This document shows, piece by piece, positions 60,968-64,000 of a DNA stretch of 64,000 nt. The stretch is from CAWAPS01 sp963783945. GTDB lineage: Bacteria > Actinomycetota > Acidimicrobiia > Acidimicrobiales > Palsa-688. The translations under genes were made by a program, and so were the position numbers. The stretch is taken from NCBI GenBank assembly GCA_963783945.1, contig CAWAPS010000019.1:310001-374000 (forward strand). Direction: 5' to 3'. How positions within the stretch are numbered: position 1 is the first letter of the stretch; every line of letters starts with the position of its first letter. The notes under the pieces are model-generated. The model searched no databases. It had not been told where the DNA came from and saw nothing but the letters and a program-made list of their open reading frames with translations.

Positions 60968-61094
60968 ACCTTCGGCCCCCGGCACCGGTGCGACCGGCCG
61001 TGGGTCTGGTTTCGGCGACTCCCCCGCTTCGCTCGGTGCCGGAACCAATGCCGACAACACTCCAGGACGATATCAATCGCCTGTCATCGCCCGT

Positions 61095-61111
61095 CTGTAT
61101 TCGTGATACAG
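61095..61111. promoter_or_regulatory. perfect palindrome CTGTATTCGTGATACAG, probable operator
   Basis: Arms CTGTAT and ATACAG are exact inverted copies around the spacer TCGTG. The site lies 31 nt upstream of ATG 61143 and is a typical size for a dimeric (TetR-type) repressor. No regulator gene is adjacent. Confidence 0.55.
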
Positions 61112-61142
61112 TAAGTTTCTCTGGACAAACGGCAGGAGGGAA

Positions 61143-61655
61143 ATGAGCCTTACTCCGGAACAGGTCGACGCGATCGCCGATCGCCTGGCGATCACCGACG
61201 TGGTCAATCGGTACTTCGATCTGGTTGACGCCAAGCGCTGGGACGACATGGACCAGGTCTTCACCGAGGACGCGACCGCCCAGGAGACCGCGGACAGAGT
61301 GCTGCAGGGGCGGGCCCAACTCGTCGCCAGCTTCCGCAGCTACGAGGACAGCGACGAAATCGTCCTGTACGACCACCCAGGAAGCTTCACTCCTGTCGTT
61401 CATGGCGACACGGCCGAGGTTGACGTCCGGGTCCGGTCGATGCATTACGGCGTCGGCCCACGCGAAGGCAAGTTCTACGAGAGCCTGGCCGTGATGCCGA
61501 TACGGCTTGTACGTACTCCGGACGGGTGGCGGTTCACCCACTACGACTGGAAGATATCGGTGAGGCTCGGAAACCTGGGCGAGCTGTACGCACCCGAGTT
61601 GGAGCGCATGGGGCGGCGAGTCACCTCGAGCGGATCGGTGCCGATCACTTCGTGA
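61143..61655 (+). CDS. SnoaL/NTF2-like protein
   Basis: A 170-residue SnoaL_4-type protein: LTPEQVDAIADRLAITDVVNRYFDLVDAKRWD, VFTEDATAQETADR, and the C-terminal sheet FYESLAVMPIRLVRTPDGWRFTHYDWKI. GGAGGG precedes ATG 61143. Likely a small-molecule isomerase, hydratase or binding protein. Upstream lies a perfect palindrome, downstream a 22-bp inverted repeat; the amidohydrolase gene then follows on the same strand. Confidence 0.9.
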   Translation: MSLTPEQVDAIADRLAITDVVNRYFDLVDAKRWDDMDQVFTEDATAQETADRVLQGRAQLVASFRSYEDSDEIVLYDHPGSFTPVVHGDTAEVDVRVRSMHYGVGPREGKFYESLAVMPIRLVRTPDGWRFTHYDWKISVRLGNLGELYAPELERMGRRVTSSGSVPITS

Positions 61656-61685
61656 CCACTTGCCTTCCACCGTTCGATCCCGGTA

Positions 61686-61777
61686 AGGGCTCGCCACGAA
61701 ACAACTTGACGCAGCTTTCTGGTAAAGACACGGGCCGCTACACAGGACTTGTTCCAAGTTGTTTCGTGGCGAGCCCT
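61686..61777. repeat. perfect 22-bp inverted repeat enclosing 48 nt
   Basis: Arms 61686-61707 and 61756-61777 are exact reverse complements, beginning AGGGCTCGCCACGAA. They enclose 48 nt without a gene. The element could be a miniature mobile element, a large RNA hairpin (terminator or processing site) between the SnoaL and amidohydrolase genes, or a regulatory structure. A 12-bp piece of the arm (GCTCGCCACGAA) also occurs at 4397-4408, just after the LLM gene. Confidence 0.75.
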
Positions 61778-61839
61778 AGAGACCGAAACCGCGAAATGAT
61801 ACTTGGGTATGACCAGTACGGTGCCCTTCAGGGAGGTAC

Positions 61840-63129
61840 ATGATGAATCCGAATGATCTGATCCTCGTCAGCGTGGACGACCATGTCGTCGAACCGCCGA
61901 ACGTGTTCGAGGGGCGGTTGCCGAAGAAGTATGTCGACAAGGCACCCCGACTGGTTCGGCGGGCCGACGGCACTCAGGCGTGGTTCTACGAAGACTGGGA
62001 GATCCCGAACGTGGGGCTCAATGCGGTCGCCGGGCGGCCGCCCGAAGAGTACGGGATGGAGCCCACGACGTTGGACGAAATCCGGCCAGGCACGTGGGAC
62101 GTGCACGTCCGGGTCAAGGATCAAAGCGCCAACGGCGTCCTTGCATCGTTGAACTTCCCCTCCTTCCCTCGCTTCACCGGGCAGGTGTTCTCGGAGAACC
62201 TCAGGGATACGGAGCAGGCCATCGCCATGGTCCGGGCCTACAACGACTGGCACATAGATGAGTGGTGCGGCTCGTATCCCGACCGTTTCATCCCTCTCGC
62301 CATACCGGCGTTGTGGGACGTAGATTTGGCCGTGGCCGAGGTGAGCCGGGTGGCGGCTAAGGGTTGCCACGCCATGACCTTCTCCGCCAATCCGTACGAC
62401 CTCGGCTACCCCTCCTTCCACAGCGACCACTGGGATCCGTTCTGGGCGGCGTGCCAGGAACACGAGATCACGCTGTGCATCCATCTCGGCTCCAACTCGA
62501 AGATGGAGTTCACCTCGCCGGATGCCCCGATGACGGTCCACATAACCGGCTCGGGCATCAGCCTGTTCTCGTGTGCGTCTGACCTGCTGTGGTCCGGCGT
62601 GTTCCAGAAGTTCCCCAACATCAGGGTGGCTCTCTCCGAGGGCGGCATCGGATGGATCCCTTACTTCCTGGAGCGAGCCGACTACGTATACAGGCATCAC
62701 CGGGCCTGGACGGGCGCCGACTTCGGAGGCCAACTGCCGAGCGAGGTGTTCAAGGAACACGTGCTGACCTGCTTCATCGACGATGAGGTAGGCGTCGAAA
62801 TGCGGGACCGGCTGAACCTGGACCTCATCGCGTGGGAGTGCGACTACCCGCACTCCGACTCGACATGGCCGAATGCGCCCGAGACGGTGGCCCGCTATCT
62901 CAACGACCTGCCGCAGGAGGACGTCGACCGGATCACCCACCTGAACGCCATGCGCCTGTTCCACTTCGAGCCCTACTCGATCCGACCCAAGGAGCGCTGC
63001 ACGGCCGGCGCGCTGCGAGCCGAGGTCGTCGGCCACGATGTGTCGATCGTGTCCAAAGGCCTGCGCAAGCACGAGACGTCGGTGCAGGCATTCAGCCAGT
63101 CCAAGCAGGAGGTCGGCGCCGCCAGCTGA
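61840..63129 (+). CDS. amidohydrolase-2 family TIM-barrel protein
   Basis: A 429-residue amidohydrolase-2 protein. VSVDDHVVEPPNVFEGRLP opens the barrel as D-D-H, with IHLGSNSKM (strand-5 His), VALSEGGIGWIPYFLERADY, and ECDYPHSDSTWPNAP (late metal Asp). It is strongly similar to 8930-10135 throughout. Likely a metal-dependent decarboxylase or hydrolase of a carboxylated ring product. GGGAGG precedes ATG 61840. The two SnoaL genes upstream on the same strand and the terminator-like hairpin downstream suggest a discrete transcription unit. Confidence 0.92.
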   Translation: MMNPNDLILVSVDDHVVEPPNVFEGRLPKKYVDKAPRLVRRADGTQAWFYEDWEIPNVGLNAVAGRPPEEYGMEPTTLDEIRPGTWDVHVRVKDQSANGVLASLNFPSFPRFTGQVFSENLRDTEQAIAMVRAYNDWHIDEWCGSYPDRFIPLAIPALWDVDLAVAEVSRVAAKGCHAMTFSANPYDLGYPSFHSDHWDPFWAACQEHEITLCIHLGSNSKMEFTSPDAPMTVHITGSGISLFSCASDLLWSGVFQKFPNIRVALSEGGIGWIPYFLERADYVYRHHRAWTGADFGGQLPSEVFKEHVLTCFIDDEVGVEMRDRLNLDLIAWECDYPHSDSTWPNAPETVARYLNDLPQEDVDRITHLNAMRLFHFEPYSIRPKERCTAGALRAEVVGHDVSIVSKGLRKHETSVQAFSQSKQEVGAAS

Positions 63130-63233
63130 AGAACCTGACCCTCGTGGGCCGCGGAGAATTTCCCAGTCCGGTCTTTTCCTGCCCACCGGCAATCACGCGG
63201 GACGGCAGGGCCGGGAAGTGATAGGCGCCGCTG

Positions 63234-63266
63234 AGAGCCGGCCGCTCCGTCGGGGCGGCCGGCTCT
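63234..63266 (+). terminator. terminator-like hairpin
   Basis: A perfect 12-bp GC-rich stem (63234-63245 with 63255-63266) around a 9-nt loop, about 105 nt after the amidohydrolase stop. No strong T-run follows, as is common in GC-rich actinobacteria. Confidence 0.55.
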
Positions 63267-63497
63267 TCCGCGGAGGGGGCGGCGGTCGGGTCGCCTTTCG
63301 TGCGGTAGGCGCTCCGCCCCAGGCCGGGCCGCCATGGCCGGCCGCGCCCGGACCTGAACCCGTCCGCGCCATGGGCGGCAATTCGGCGAACCGGTTTAGA
63401 GTGGGGCCGCTATTCGCATTCCCCAGCCCGGTACCGCAGCGTCACAAGGCGCGCAGCTGATGCCCAAGAAGGAGCCCGCAGCGATGAGCGAACCAGC

Positions 63498-64000
63498 ATG
63501 ACCTGGACCAACCGAGCCGAGCGGCTCGCCGACGCCCAACGCCAATTCAAGGCCGTGATGACCACTCCCGGTCCGGCCGAACCCACCTTTGCCTACTACG
63601 ACGCCGGCGTCGTGGGGTTCGTGTTCGGAGAGATGTGGCCCAGACCCGGTCTGACGCGCAAAGAGCGGCGGTGGGTCACGCTGGCCTGTGTGGCCACGAC
63701 CGGAGTGGCGATCCCCGTCCAGACCCACGTGTACGCCGCGCTGGCAAGCGGTGACTGCACCCTCGAGGAGATGGATGAGTTCGGCTTGCACGTGGCGACC
63801 CAGCTCGGGTGGCCGCGAGGTCAGAACATCAACATGTACATCATCCAGGCCATCGCCCAAATGGCCAAGGACAACGGCGAGCCGGCTCGCACTCCGGTGG
63901 TCGTTCCGTGGGCCGATCCCTCGGATCTGGACGGCCGAATCGAGCGAGGCCGCCTGGCTTACGAGGAGATCATGCTCACCGCCGCACCGCCTGCAGAGAC
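63498..64000 (+). CDS. carboxymuconolactone decarboxylase family protein, 3' part outside window
   Basis: The first 167 residues of a carboxymuconolactone decarboxylase (CMD)-fold protein; the C-terminus is cut by the window end. LTRKERRWVTLACVATTGVA and HVYAALASGDCTLEEMDEF are the helices typical of the fold, without the CxxC of AhpD peroxidases. In aromatic degradation this family isomerises or decarboxylates lactones. ATG 63498 overlaps the stop (ATGA) of a 13-codon frame starting at 63460 (MPKKEPAAMSEPA), which may be a coupled leader. It is preceded by about 230 nt without a gene after the hairpin. Confidence 0.85.
   Translation, partial: MTWTNRAERLADAQRQFKAVMTTPGPAEPTFAYYDAGVVGFVFGEMWPRPGLTRKERRWVTLACVATTGVAIPVQTHVYAALASGDCTLEEMDEFGLHVATQLGWPRGQNINMYIIQAIAQMAKDNGEPARTPVVVPWADPSDLDGRIERGRLAYEEIMLTAAPPAE

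Noticed and set aside
61672..61690. tRNA-like T-arm sequence (GTTCGATCCCGG) next to the 22-bp inverted repeat
   Set aside because: The flanking bases do not form the T stem and no acceptor, D or anticodon arm can be folded around it; it is not a tRNA or an obvious attachment site.

Overview
This 64 kb window is high-GC DNA from what looks like an actinobacterium. The grounds are strong GC bias at third codon positions, frequent GTG starts, two SDRs of the mycofactocin-associated type, a CxxHxxC ferredoxin with P450s, and many genes whose start codon lies 6-7 nt downstream of a TANNNT -10 element with no Shine-Dalgarno, as expected for leaderless mRNAs. The sequence alone does not fix a genus; a soil or aquatic Acidimicrobiia-like lineage is my inference. 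I found no rRNA, tRNA, CRISPR, transposase, integrase or phage gene.

Almost every gene belongs to a family used for catabolism of organic molecules. There are about a dozen SDRs, seven SnoaL/NTF2-like proteins (one a tandem fusion), four amidohydrolase-2 proteins, three luciferase-like (LLM) flavin oxidoreductases, three Rieske oxygenases, two P450s, a CoxL/M/S-type molybdenum hydroxylase, three isomerase-like TIM barrels and several hydrolases. CoA-linked functions are two CaiB-type CoA-transferases, a B12 acyl-CoA mutase and a crotonase. There are also two MFS exporters, one antiporter and a PPK2 polyphosphate kinase. MarR is the only recognisable transcription factor.

Layout: 0-5 kb, OYE flavoprotein, SnoaL-LLM-SnoaL block; 5-8 kb, Rieske oxygenase, aldo/keto reductase, unknown protein, SDR remnant; 8.3-14 kb, dienelactone hydrolase, two amidohydrolases, ferredoxin, P450, mycofactocin-type SDR; 14-21 kb, hydrolase, SDRs, SnoaL, a frameshifted LLM and a double CoA-transferase; 21-31 kb, SDRs, MBL hydrolase, TIM barrel, P450, MarR-MFS pair, second copies of two SDR types; 31-39 kb, aldolase, hydrolases, MFS, TIM barrel, SDR, tandem SnoaL; 39.5-43.3 kb, L-M-S operon; 43-49 kb, SnoaL, LLM, amidohydrolase, SDRs, PPK2; 49-53 kb, two Rieske oxygenases and a TIM barrel; 53-57.6 kb, antiporter, two-subunit mutase with a frameshift, crotonase; 57.6-64 kb, CoA-transferase, dehydrogenase, two SnoaL, amidohydrolase and the 5' part of a carboxymuconolactone-decarboxylase-like gene.

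Taken together, the window looks like an accreted catabolic region: oxygenases and flavin/F420 enzymes would attack the skeleton, SDRs would oxidise alcohols (some probably with mycofactocin), CoA-transferases would activate acids, and crotonase and mutase would feed products to central metabolism. The substrate cannot be read from the sequence. Paralogue pairs (two Rieske twins, two mycofactocin-type SDRs, two MFE-type SDRs) point to local duplication. Two frameshifts and one SDR fragment suggest decay or assembly errors.
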